DNA of 35,000 nt from Deltaproteobacteria bacterium (GCA_021819735.1 JAKAFO010000005.1:1-35000); one strand, 5' to 3'; positions 10,619 through 18,187 are shown, counted from the first letter of the stretch. A program made the numbers and translations. The notes: generated by a model not told the origin, from the letters alone.

Positions 10619-12592
10619 ATGTTCAAAAAGGGGTGTACTATCTTCAGATGGTGGGCGCTATTGGCAATTTTGGGTATGTCCGCGACCAGCGGCGCGGCCG
10701 GCGCATTGGTGCCAGGCCAGGCGGCGCCGTCGTTCTCCTTAGAAGATATCAATGGACGAGCCCACGCGCTGGCGCAGATCGAGGGGCGCGAGATGGCCGT
10801 GCTGTTCTTCTTCGACGCCGGATCTCCCGCCAGCCAGGAAGGTCTGTTGATGCTCGGCCGGTTGTTCAAGCAATACCCCGACAAGCAGTTGACTGTCTGG
10901 GGCATCACGCGTTCCAGCATGGATGCCGTAAAGCGTTTCCAGCAAGAGGCCCAACTGCAATTTCCCGTGCTGCTGGACCCTGGCGACGTCAGCGCGCGAT
11001 ATGACGCCAAGATCGTGTTGCCGGTGGTGTGCATCCTTGGCCCCGGGTCCAAAATTCTGGATTATTTCCAAGGCGGCGGGAAAATGGCCGAAACGATGCT
11101 GGTGCGTCTGGCCGAGCGTCAGATCCACCGTCAGCAGCCACAGTTGGCTAAAGCGATTGCCGCTTCCGTTGCAGACAAAAATCCGGCCAATGCCCAAGCC
11201 AAGGCCGTGGAAGGATATGCCGCCATGGCCGCGGGCAAAAACGACGAGGCAGCCCGGGTGTTCAACCAAATCGCGGCCGCGGGGGGAGATGATGCCGCCA
11301 TCGGTCAGGAGGGGCAGGCCGCCGTGCTGGCGCGCCAGGGGCAGGCCGATAAGGCGCTGGCCTTGGCCGATGAGGTGACGCGCAAAGCTCCCAAGCGGGC
11401 AATGGCCCACAAGATCAAAGGGGATCTGCTCATGGGCAAGGGCGACCGCAAGGGGGCCTCAAACGCCTACGAGGCGGCCGCCAAGCAGACAGAGGCCCCT
11501 ATCTTTCAAAAAGCGGAAGCCTACAACCAACTGGGACGGCTGTATACCCAGGAGGGCGACTTTGACAAGGCGCGCAATCTTTTCGATCAGGCCGTTCAAA
11601 TGGACCCGTACTATATCATTCCCACATCCAATAAGGGGGTCACTTACGAAAAACAGGGCATCTGGGATAAGGCCCTGGCCGAATACCGTCAGGCCCTGGC
11701 GCTGGATCAGGCAGATAGCATGACCGCCGTCCTGTCGCGCAAAGCCGAACAGATGCTGGCACTCCAAAAAGACGTTGCCGGCAAGCAGCGCATGGATCAA
11801 TTGGTCCGTGACCTGGCGCAGCGATATAAAGACCAGAAGAGCCAACCGGCCAATTCCACCGCGGATGAATGGACGTCGCGCCCCATGATCCTGACGTTCA
11901 TCGACATCCAGGAAAAGGGAGGGCTCTCGGAACGGGATGGCCTGGCCATCGTTCTGACGACTCGGCTGGGAGAATTGCTCAATAGCTCGGGACGTGTGCA
12001 GGTAGTGGATCGCGCCCTGCTGGAGAGCCTGCTGGCGGAACTCAATTTGGGTTCTTCCGAGTTGGCCGATCCGGAAACCGCCTTGCGCCTCGGCAAGGTC
12101 CTGGCCGCCAAATTGATCGGCACCGGCAGTTTGCTTTACTTGTCGGATAGCACCTTGTTGAACCTGCGGATGATCGATTCCGAGACCACGGCCATTGCCC
12201 AGACGGTGATGCTTCGCATTACCGCTCAAGCGGATTTGGAACGAGAGTTGTACAATCTGAACCGATCGATTTTGCGCAACGTTATGGATAAGTACCCCCT
12301 GCAGGGTTTTGTGGTCCAGGCCGACGCCAAAGAGGTGATGATCAACCTGGGCAGTCGCCAAGGGGTGGCCACCGGAACAGCGTTCGATGTCATTGAGGCC
12401 GGAGAGTCCGTCACTTACAAGGGGCGTGTGCTGCGCGGTGCCAGCAAATCGGTAGCCCGCCTGGAGACGGTGCGGGTGGAGCCGGATCTGTGCTATGCGC
12501 GGATCGTTGAGAAGCAACGGGAGTTGGCGCGGGATGACAAGGTCAAGGAGATGCTTCTTCAGGAGGTTCGCGGTGGCGGCAGCGATAAATAG
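10619..12592 (+). CDS. Exported thioredoxin-fold (cysteine-less) / TPR / CsgG-like fusion protein
   Basis: A 657-residue protein whose function I do not recognise as a whole. The ATG at 10619 is chosen over 10607 because GGAGG (10609-10613) then serves as its ribosome-binding site. Residues 1 to about 28 are a signal peptide (FRWWALLAILGMSATSGAAG). About 30-165 resembles a TlpA/AhpC thioredoxin fold: GQAAPSFSLEDINGRAH, then FFDAGSPASQEG where the redox CxxC would sit, and a retained cis-Pro block LPVVCILGPGSKI (Pro135). Both active-site cysteines are replaced (Ser69-Pro-Ala-Ser72). About 180-380 holds TPR-like helices, the clearest being AEAYNQLGRLYTQEGDFDKA. About 421-560 is CsgG-like (RPMILTFIDI, VQVVDRALLESLLAELNLG, LRLGKVLAAKLIGTGSL). 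A C-terminal beta-rich segment (565-648) resembles the C-terminal domain of FlgT-like proteins. The next gene overlaps by 20 bases and repeats the CsgG-like domain. Periplasmic location and a scaffolding role are inference. Confidence 0.8.
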   Translation: MFKKGCTIFRWWALLAILGMSATSGAAGALVPGQAAPSFSLEDINGRAHALAQIEGREMAVLFFFDAGSPASQEGLLMLGRLFKQYPDKQLTVWGITRSSMDAVKRFQQEAQLQFPVLLDPGDVSARYDAKIVLPVVCILGPGSKILDYFQGGGKMAETMLVRLAERQIHRQQPQLAKAIAASVADKNPANAQAKAVEGYAAMAAGKNDEAARVFNQIAAAGGDDAAIGQEGQAAVLARQGQADKALALADEVTRKAPKRAMAHKIKGDLLMGKGDRKGASNAYEAAAKQTEAPIFQKAEAYNQLGRLYTQEGDFDKARNLFDQAVQMDPYYIIPTSNKGVTYEKQGIWDKALAEYRQALALDQADSMTAVLSRKAEQMLALQKDVAGKQRMDQLVRDLAQRYKDQKSQPANSTADEWTSRPMILTFIDIQEKGGLSERDGLAIVLTTRLGELLNSSGRVQVVDRALLESLLAELNLGSSELADPETALRLGKVLAAKLIGTGSLLYLSDSTLLNLRMIDSETTAIAQTVMLRITAQADLERELYNLNRSILRNVMDKYPLQGFVVQADAKEVMINLGSRQGVATGTAFDVIEAGESVTYKGRVLRGASKSVARLETVRVEPDLCYARIVEKQRELARDDKVKEMLLQEVRGGGSDK

Positions 12593-13097
12593 GGTGGGTT
12601 GGGGGCTGGGCTTGCGGTTATGGATCGCTATCGGCTTTTTGGGGCTGATGGCATGCGCCGGAAGTCCCCAGTCGGCAGAGCAGGGGCCGATCTCGCTGGC
12701 GGTCTGGGATCTGGAAGACCTGAGCCCCATGGTGCATGGCCAGGCCGGCATGGGCGAGATCTTATCCGGCCAGATCGCCGCGCGGGTTGCTCAAAACTCC
12801 AGTTTCCAGATGGTTGAACGGCAGCAGTTGCTCAAGGCCATCGAAGAACTTCATGTGGGCAGTTCCGATTTGGCCGATCCCGATACGCGTTTGCGTTTGG
12901 GACGGCTCATCGGCGCACGCCAGATGGTTTTTGGTGCCTTCCAAGTGATTGGGCCCAGCCTGCGTTTGGATCTGCGACGCGTGGATGTGGCCAGCGGCAA
13001 AATCTTAAAGACCGCCAGCGCCACGGCGGCGAGTGCGGATCTCAATCAATGGCTGTCCGCCGCCGATGAGGCGGCAGTGGTATTGATAGCGCCTTAA
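12573..13097 (+). CDS. CsgG-like lipoprotein
   Basis: A 174-residue lipoprotein. The start is taken as the GTG at 12573, which has AGGAGG at 12561-12566 and a 6-base spacer. Longer in-frame starts would sit further inside the upstream gene without such a site. The N-terminus is a hydrophobic signal ending in the lipobox L-M-A-C with the lipidated cysteine at residue 28. Residues about 38-174 match the CsgG-like fold: [13 protein letters not shown], a helix, [56 protein letters not shown]. This is the same domain order and several identical blocks as residues 421-560 of the upstream gene. It lacks the extra membrane-spanning strands of true CsgG and is nearer in size to LpoB-type lipoproteins. 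Function unknown; pairing with the upstream protein is likely from overlap and shared domain. Confidence 0.82.
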   Translation: MAAAINRVGWGLGLRLWIAIGFLGLMACAGSPQSAEQGPISLAVWDLEDLSPMVHGQAGMGEILSGQIAARVAQNSSFQMVERQQLLKAIEELHVGSSDLADPDTRLRLGRLIGARQMVFGAFQVIGPSLRLDLRRVDVASGKILKTASATAASADLNQWLSAADEAAVVLIAP

Positions 13098-13121
13098 GGA
13101 GTTGCGCCTACAAAAGAGAAA

Positions 13122-13154
13122 AGCGGATTCGCCATCGGCTGATCCGCTCTTTTT
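13122..13154. terminator. Bidirectional intrinsic terminator
   Basis: AGCGGAT (13122-13128) pairs with ATCCGCT (13142-13148), with inner GCC/GGC pairs. On the plus strand it is followed by CTTTTTG; on the minus strand by TTTTCTCTTTT. It ends the plus-strand operon and the minus-strand tRNA-Pro transcript. Confidence 0.85.
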
Positions 13155-13161
13155 GTCTTAT

Positions 13162-13238
13162 TGGTCGGGGCGAGAAGATTTGAACTTCCGACCCCTTGAA
13201 CCCCATTCAAGTGCGCTACCAGACTGCGCCACGCCCCG
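13162..13238 (-). tRNA. tRNA-Pro (anticodon GGG)
   Basis: Complete 77-base cloverleaf on the minus strand with encoded CCA. Acceptor CGGGGCG pairs with CGCCCCG. The D arm contains GGCGCAGTCTGGTAGCGC. The anticodon stem CTTGA/TCAAG encloses ATGGGGT, with GGG at 13204-13202. The T arm contains GTTCAAATC. A C1-G72 pair is typical of bacterial tRNA-Pro. It sits between its own promoter and the shared terminator as a single-gene unit. Confidence 0.95.
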
Positions 13239-13250
13239 ACACAAGGCGCC

Positions 13251-13279
13251 TACCTATCATCCTGGTGTAGGGGTGTCAA
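13251..13279 (-). promoter_or_regulatory. Promoter of tRNA-Pro
   Basis: On the minus strand a perfect TTGACA (13279-13274), a 17 bp spacer and TAGGTA (13256-13251) lie just upstream of the tRNA. The predicted start is about 6 bases before the mature 5' end. Confidence 0.6.
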
Positions 13280-13462
13280 GACACGGATGCGGTTCGTCGA
13301 TAAATTCTTGGTGCACGCTGGGTTTGGATGGGGCTCAATCGAAAGACCTGTCGGCCTTGCGCAAAGTGCCTTTATGAAACCTGAGTGCAAAAACTGAAAC
13401 CGAATTTGGTCGCTGTTTTGGACCTGTTTTCAAAAATACAACCATTACAGATGGTTATGTTT
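13280..13462 (+). other. Gene-free stretch upstream of the sigma-54 promoter
   Basis: No coding sequence is supported; a 91-codon open frame here runs through the tRNA gene and is rejected. The stretch contains an inverted repeat AACCAT-N5-ATGGTT at 13440-13456, ending 6 bases before the -24 element, which could be a regulator site. Confidence 0.5.
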
Positions 13463-13478
13463 TGGCACCCATATTGCT
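13463..13478 (+). promoter_or_regulatory. Sigma-54 (RpoN) promoter of the small lipoprotein gene
   Basis: TGGCAC (13463-13468) and TTGCT (13474-13478) match the -24/-12 consensus, with the invariant GG and GC exactly 10 bases apart. The predicted transcription start is about 13489, giving a leader of about 175 bases. Sigma-54 promoters need an AAA+ enhancer-binding activator; none is encoded in the window. Confidence 0.75.
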
Positions 13479-13559
13479 TTTTCTGACATGCTGGGCGGGT
13501 GGCTTTCTAAATCGCTTTTTCTGCACGGTTCATTCAAAATGGTTCCGGATCGCGGATAG

Positions 13560-13628
13560 AAGATCTTTCTGGATTCAGTCTCACCGACCGGATGTCGGCA
13601 GAAATGAGGCGCGCATAAGATCTTTTTT
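13560..13628 (+). promoter_or_regulatory. Terminator-like structure in the lipoprotein leader
   Basis: Two copies of the self-complementary AAGATCTT (13560-13567 and 13617-13624) can pair, the second running directly into T residues (to 13628). The enclosed segment contains its own hairpin CCGAC/GTCGG. It lies between the sigma-54 promoter and the ribosome-binding site, so it could end a short RNA of about 140 bases or act as an attenuator. AT-rich pairing makes it a modest terminator. Confidence 0.45.
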
Positions 13629-13662
13629 CCGTATTTTTTAATTTCATAAAGAGGAGGATGGT

Positions 13663-14112
13663 ATGAAGACCTTTACTAAGGTGGCAATGGCTTTGATTCT
13701 CTCCCTGACGCTTGTGGCCGCTTGTTCGCAGAAGAGTCCTGACCAGCAGTCCGCGGCTCCCGGGCAAGAGCAGCGAGCCCAACCGGCCGCCCAGGCACCG
13801 ATCCAGAAGCCCGCCGCTCAGGAACAAGCTCAACAGCCTGCTGTTGGGCAGCCATCCCAGCAGGCTGCTTCCGAGCAACCCCCTGCCGGGGTGGCGCCGA
13901 GCGAAAAAGCGGTCGCTCAGCCCGAAGAAATCAGCGGCACCATCGTAAAGACCGAAGAAGGCATTGCACTCTTCAGCGATGCCGGCAATTTCATGATCGC
14001 CGGCCAAGAGCTAAATTCCTTGGTTGGCAAAAACGTAAAGGTTACCGGAACCGTCGACGAAGGTTCGGGAAAGCCGATGATCAACGTGACTTCGGTATCC
14101 GTCATCGAGTAG
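13663..14112 (+). CDS. Small lipoprotein with Gln/Ala/Pro-rich linker and OB-like C-terminal domain
   Basis: A 149-residue protein of unknown function. The N-terminus is a lipoprotein signal (KVAMALILSLTLVAAC) with the lipobox cysteine at residue 21. Residues about 25-85 are a disordered linker dominated by Gln, Ala and Pro. The last 60 residues (EEISGTIVKTEEGIALFSD through KNVKVTGTVDEGSGKPMINV) look like a small five-strand beta barrel of OB type, as in several periplasmic stress proteins. GAGGAGG 5 bases before the ATG is a very strong ribosome-binding site. It is monocistronic, framed by a sigma-54 promoter and a terminator. The long linker suggests the domain is held away from the membrane, perhaps within peptidoglycan; that is inference. 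Confidence 0.85.
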   Translation: MKTFTKVAMALILSLTLVAACSQKSPDQQSAAPGQEQRAQPAAQAPIQKPAAQEQAQQPAVGQPSQQAASEQPPAGVAPSEKAVAQPEEISGTIVKTEEGIALFSDAGNFMIAGQELNSLVGKNVKVTGTVDEGSGKPMINVTSVSVIE

Positions 14113-14156
14113 ATGCGTTTTGCCGGCCGTCGTACCTGGCATGCCGCAGATTCATT

Positions 14157-14190
14157 AAAAGGCATCTGGAATCAACCCGGATGCCTTTTG
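14157..14190 (+). terminator. Intrinsic terminator after the small lipoprotein gene
   Basis: AAAAGGCATC (14157-14166) pairs with GATGCCTTTT (14180-14189), with a 13-base loop and a T-rich tail (TTTTGTGTTT). Confidence 0.85.
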
Positions 14191-14224
14191 TGTTTAAGCC
14201 CTTGGGACTTATAGGCATGGGGTC

Positions 14225-14254
14225 TTGCATCCGGTTCTTTTTACCAGGTATATA
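14225..14254 (+). promoter_or_regulatory. Candidate promoter of the acyl-CoA dehydrogenase operon
   Basis: TTGCAT (14225-14230), 18 bp spacer, TATATA (14249-14254), about 60 bases upstream of the ATG. Confidence 0.45.
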
Positions 14255-14315
14255 ACCCAAGACGGTCGGAGATGGTTTTCGCTAAACGCTATTTACTACT
14301 TTACTCGGAGAAGAC

Positions 14316-16097
14316 ATGGGACACTTCAAAGTAAACGCCAAGGACCTGATGTTCATATTGAAAGAGCAGCTCAATTACGGGCGGCTGTGCGCGCTGGATC
14401 GCTACAAAGAGCAAAACGAACGCATTCTGGACATGTTGGTCAAAGAGGCCATCGGGTTTGCCAAGGGCGTGGTGGACCCGCTCAACGAAATCGGCGAGAC
14501 GGTGGGGTTGCGATTTGAAAACAACCGGGTGATCTGTCCGCCGGAATTTCGCACGGTCTTCAAGCAATATGGTGCCGATGGTTGGACGGCCGCTGCCCGC
14601 GACACCGAATATGGCGGTCAGGGATTCCCAAATATGATGCGCATCGTGATCAACGATCTGATGTACGGGGCCTGTCAGTCATTCAACATGGCCCCCAGCT
14701 TGACCCATGGCGCCGCACACCTGATCGAGAGTTTTGGCACCCACGAGCTTAAGGAGACCTACGTGCCCAAGATGTTTAACGGTACTTGGGCCGGCACCAT
14801 GTGTTTGACCGAACCCAATGCGGGCTCCAATCTGGCGGCCCTGGAGACCATTGCCTATCCGGAGGGGGATCACTATAAAATCAAAGGCTCCAAGATCTTC
14901 ATCTCCTGGGGGGAACACGATCTGACCGATAACATCATCCATCTTGTATTGGCCCACATCGACGGGGAGCCGGAAGGTGTAAAAGGCATTTCTCTCTTCG
15001 TGGTGCCCAAGGTGCGCGTCCAGCCCGACGGCTCCCTGGGAGCGCCCAACGATGTGATTTGCACCGGGATCGAAGAGAAATTGGGGCTGCATGCGTCGGC
15101 CACCGCCGCGCTCAGCTTCGGCACCCGGGATGGGTGCATAGGGTACCTGTGCGGAGAGAAGAACAAGGGGTTGGCCCACATGTTTCAGATGATGAATGCC
15201 GCCCGGATCAATACCGGTGTCAGCGGCATGGCCATGGCCAGCACCGCCTACCTCAATGCCCTGGCCTATGTGAAGGAGCGCGTACAGGGCAAGGATGTGG
15301 CCGGCCGTCAGCCGGGCGATGTGAAAATCATCAACCACCCGGATGTGCGCCGTATGTTGTTGTGGATGAAAGCCGCCGTCGACGGCATGCGCTCGATGAT
15401 TTATACGGGAGCCTTCTGGGCCGATCTGGGGCTCGAGTTGCCCAAGGGCGAAGAAAAGAATCACTATGAGAACCTGACCGACCTGATGACGCCCATTATC
15501 AAGGCCTACTGCTCGGATGTGGGCTTCAGGGTTTGCGAAACCGCCATCCAATGCCTGGGCGGTTATGGGTACTGCAAGGATTATCCCCTGGAGCAGTATC
15601 TGCGCGATGCCAAAATCATGTCGCTCTACGAGGGGACCAATGGAATCCAATCGATGGATTTGATGGGCCGTAAAATGAGCTTGCGCGGCGGCGCCTGTCT
15701 CGAATCCTTTAAAATGGAAATAACGCGTTTTTGCGAACAACATGTCGAACATCTGGAGTTGGGCGCTCATGTGCGTGCCCTTTCCAACGCGGTGCGGCGG
15801 TTGTTGGAGGTCTGCGCCGAGATGAAGCAACGCAACCAGGCCGATCCTTTGCAGTGGGCCTCTTACACCTATCCGGCCCTGATTGCCTTCGGCGAGGTCA
15901 TCATGTGCTGGCGCCTGCTGGACATGGCGGTCATCGCGGTGGAAGCATTGAAAAAGAAGCAGTCCGACTTTTACTTGGGCAAAGTGCGCCAAGCCACCTT
16001 CTTCGTGGACATCACCTTGCCGTATACGCTGGCATCCTTGGAAACTTGTCTGCGATCCGGCAGAGAGGTCGTCGAGATGCCCGAGGCCGCCTTCTAG
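14316..16097 (+). CDS. Acyl-CoA dehydrogenase family protein (long form, about 590 residues)
   Basis: FAD-dependent alpha,beta-dehydrogenation of an acyl-CoA thioester, feeding electrons to ETF. The 593-residue protein has an N-terminal extension (MGHFKVNAKDLMFILKEQL), the helical N-terminal domain, the middle beta domain (CLTEPNAGSNLA, KIKGSKIFISWGEHDL) and the C-terminal helical domain. The predicted catalytic base is Glu439 in YEGTNGIQSMDLMGRK. An extra C-terminal helical domain of about 125 residues follows, as in the DmdC-like long acyl-CoA dehydrogenases. Standard short ones are about 380 residues. The substrate cannot be read from the sequence; fatty, branched or aromatic-derived acyl-CoAs are all possible. 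It is followed after 62 bases by ldcA, an unrelated function, so the genes may or may not share a transcript. Confidence 0.93.
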   Translation: MGHFKVNAKDLMFILKEQLNYGRLCALDRYKEQNERILDMLVKEAIGFAKGVVDPLNEIGETVGLRFENNRVICPPEFRTVFKQYGADGWTAAARDTEYGGQGFPNMMRIVINDLMYGACQSFNMAPSLTHGAAHLIESFGTHELKETYVPKMFNGTWAGTMCLTEPNAGSNLAALETIAYPEGDHYKIKGSKIFISWGEHDLTDNIIHLVLAHIDGEPEGVKGISLFVVPKVRVQPDGSLGAPNDVICTGIEEKLGLHASATAALSFGTRDGCIGYLCGEKNKGLAHMFQMMNAARINTGVSGMAMASTAYLNALAYVKERVQGKDVAGRQPGDVKIINHPDVRRMLLWMKAAVDGMRSMIYTGAFWADLGLELPKGEEKNHYENLTDLMTPIIKAYCSDVGFRVCETAIQCLGGYGYCKDYPLEQYLRDAKIMSLYEGTNGIQSMDLMGRKMSLRGGACLESFKMEITRFCEQHVEHLELGAHVRALSNAVRRLLEVCAEMKQRNQADPLQWASYTYPALIAFGEVIMCWRLLDMAVIAVEALKKKQSDFYLGKVRQATFFVDITLPYTLASLETCLRSGREVVEMPEAAF

Positions 16098-16159
16098 CCA
16101 GAAGCAAAGCTCTTCCATTGCGGCCGTGCTTGACACCAGGCAAATAGGAAAACCGACTC

Positions 16160-17077
16160 ATGAGCATGACCCCATTGCCCCTGATCAAACCGGCGGCGTT
16201 GCAACCCGGCGCTACGATCGGCATCGTGGCGCCGGCCAGCCCCTTCCAGAAGGATGAACTTGAGAAGGGGCTGGAAATATTGCGCCACATGGGTTTCCGC
16301 GTCCGCCTGGCGGACGGGTTATTCGACGTTCTCGGATACCTGGCAGGTGAAGATGCGCGGCGCGCGGCCCAGCTAATGGAAATGTTCCGAGATGCCACCG
16401 TGGATGGCATCATGTGCGCCCGCGGCGGGTACGGCTGCATGCGGATTCTGCCGCTCCTCGACTACCACCTGATCCGCAGGCATCCCAAGCCATTCGTCGG
16501 GTTCAGCGATATTACCGCCCTGCATCAAGTTTTCTGCATGCAAAGCGGAATGGTGACCTTTCATGGCCCGTTGGTGTGCACCCTATCCAAAGATGAGGAG
16601 TTGAGTCGTACCTCATTGTTGGAAACCTTATCCGGACAATTGCCGGCGGCCGTTTCCGGTGCGCAAATGCGCTCGATCCTTCCCGGGGTGGCCGAGGGTC
16701 GTTTGACGGGCGGCAACCTGACGGTCCTTTGTCACCTACTGGGTACCCCCTTTGCGCCCTCTTTCGACAGCGCTATTCTGTTTATCGAAGATTGCGGCGA
16801 AGCATTATACCGCATCGATCGCATGTTGACGCACATGAAGCTGTCCGGCTGTTTAGAGGGCCTTGCCGGAATAGTGCTTGGGTCGTTTAAGAATTGCGGC
16901 ACCGAGGCCGATATATGCAATCTGGTGAGGCAACAATTTGAAGAGCGCGCGATACCGATTGTGGCCGGTTTATCTGCCGGACACGCGCAAAGAAATGTAA
17001 CGCTGCCCCTGGGTATTCATGTACGGCTGGATGCCGATAAGGCAGAACTTAGTTTTTTGGAGAGCGCCACCGCATAG
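16160..17077 (+). CDS. ldcA: LD-carboxypeptidase (peptidase family S66), muropeptide recycling
   Basis: Cytoplasmic serine peptidase that removes the terminal D-Ala from tetrapeptide muropeptides during peptidoglycan recycling. The 305 residues match the family. The N-terminus has GATIGIVAPASP, and CARGGYGCMRILPLLD precedes the nucleophile. The predicted catalytic triad is Ser116 (VGFSDITAL), Glu210 (FIEDCGEALYRIDRML) and His275 (SAGHAQRNVTLPLG), matching the spacing of Pseudomonas LdcA. An ATG two codons downstream is an alternative start; AGGA lies about 9 bases before 16160. The next gene starts 5 bases after the stop, so they form an operon. No signal peptide is seen, consistent with a cytoplasmic enzyme. 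Confidence 0.92.
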   Translation: MSMTPLPLIKPAALQPGATIGIVAPASPFQKDELEKGLEILRHMGFRVRLADGLFDVLGYLAGEDARRAAQLMEMFRDATVDGIMCARGGYGCMRILPLLDYHLIRRHPKPFVGFSDITALHQVFCMQSGMVTFHGPLVCTLSKDEELSRTSLLETLSGQLPAAVSGAQMRSILPGVAEGRLTGGNLTVLCHLLGTPFAPSFDSAILFIEDCGEALYRIDRMLTHMKLSGCLEGLAGIVLGSFKNCGTEADICNLVRQQFEERAIPIVAGLSAGHAQRNVTLPLGIHVRLDADKAELSFLESATA

Positions 17078-17082
17078 CGAAG

Positions 17083-18171
17083 ATGAAGCTTGATTTCCAT
17101 TCGGCAGATCGATTGATGCAGCAAGGGGTGAGCCGGCGGATCTTCCCGGGCGCTGTGCTTTTGGTCGCCGGCGGTGGGGAGGTGCTCTGGCATAAAGCTT
17201 ATGGCATGGCCGACCTCTTCAGGAACCGGCCTGTGGAAGTAAAAACAGTTTTCGATCTGGCCTCGCTGACCAAACCCTTGGCCACTGTGATGGCCGTGAT
17301 GCTGCTGGTCCAGCAAGGACGATTGGTGCTGGACCGGCCTTGTGGTGACTATTTGCCATCTTTTCATGCAGACGCTAAGGATCGGGTCACCCTCCGGCAC
17401 CTGCTCAGTCACACCTCCGGGTTACCGGCCTGGCGACCTTATTATCTTCGGCTATCGCAGCTATCCATGGCTGAACGCGCCGATAAGCTGAAAGAGTGGG
17501 TGCTGGCGGAAACCCTTGAAGCCGCTCCCGGTCAGCGTGCCGAATACAGCGACCTTGGCTTTATGGTGTTGCAGTGGGTCGTGGAGGGCCTTGTCGGCGA
17601 ACGGTTTCAGCGCTTTTGGGCCGCTTCGGTCGCCGAACCGCTTTCCATCGATTCGCTTTTTTTCATCGAGCCCGATCGGCCGTTGCCGCCCGAAGCTTTC
17701 GCGGCTACCGAGTTGTGCCCCCTGCGCGGTCGGCTTTTGAGCGGTGAGGTGCATGATGACAATGCATTCATGCTCGGCGGAGGCGCAGGGCACGCGGGGT
17801 TGTTCGGAACGGCCCATGCGGTCTGGTCGCTTTTGCAGGGGCTGCTGTCGGCCGAGCAGAGATACACGCGGCATCCGATTTTTGCGCGCGAGGTTCTGAG
17901 CGATTTCTTCCAGTGCCAGTTCGGCACAACCTGGGCGCTGGGTTTCGACACACCGGCAGTGCATGGATCAAGTGCCGGGAGTTGCTTTTCAAGAGGCAGT
18001 GTGGGCCATCTCGGCTTTACCGGTACCTCATTTTGGATGGACCGGCAACGCCAGGTCATTGCCGTATTGCTGACCAACCGGGTGCATCCATCCCGCTATA
18101 ATGCTGGAATAAAGCAGTTCCGGCCCGGTTTGCACGATGCTGTGATGCGTGCGCTTGAGGGGCATTTTTGA
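17083..18171 (+). CDS. Beta-lactamase-fold serine hydrolase (class C / esterase type)
   Basis: A 362-residue member of the serine beta-lactamase-like superfamily. The nucleophile motif SxxK is Ser61-Leu-Thr-Lys64, the YxN-position motif is Tyr155-Ser-Asp, and a late HLGFTGTSFWMD block occupies the KTG/HTG region. RHLLSHTSGLP is also typical. No signal peptide is evident, unlike true AmpC beta-lactamases, so a cytoplasmic esterase or a peptidase acting on muropeptide-like substrates is more likely than antibiotic resistance. Its position 5 bases after ldcA supports a role linked to peptidoglycan recycling; that is inference from context. The substrate is unknown. Confidence 0.88.
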   Translation: MKLDFHSADRLMQQGVSRRIFPGAVLLVAGGGEVLWHKAYGMADLFRNRPVEVKTVFDLASLTKPLATVMAVMLLVQQGRLVLDRPCGDYLPSFHADAKDRVTLRHLLSHTSGLPAWRPYYLRLSQLSMAERADKLKEWVLAETLEAAPGQRAEYSDLGFMVLQWVVEGLVGERFQRFWAASVAEPLSIDSLFFIEPDRPLPPEAFAATELCPLRGRLLSGEVHDDNAFMLGGGAGHAGLFGTAHAVWSLLQGLLSAEQRYTRHPIFAREVLSDFFQCQFGTTWALGFDTPAVHGSSAGSCFSRGSVGHLGFTGTSFWMDRQRQVIAVLLTNRVHPSRYNAGIKQFRPGLHDAVMRALEGHF

Positions 18172-18187
18172 TCGGAGCCCCAGATCC

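Noticed and set aside
10607-10621. Upstream ATG as the start of the TPR/CsgG-like gene
   Set aside because: The GGAGG within these codons is a good ribosome-binding site for the ATG at 10619, and the signal peptide then begins MFKKG as expected.
11459-12751. Minus-strand frame of about 430 codons
   Set aside because: Antisense to the TPR/CsgG-like gene, with no start site or domain; the plus-strand frame has a signal peptide, motifs and an overlapping partner.
13102-13377. Plus-strand frame of 91 codons
   Set aside because: It runs through the terminator and the complement of tRNA-Pro and has no ribosome-binding site.
14679-16136. Minus-strand frame of about 485 codons
   Set aside because: Antisense to the acyl-CoA dehydrogenase, which has clear catalytic and FAD-domain motifs.
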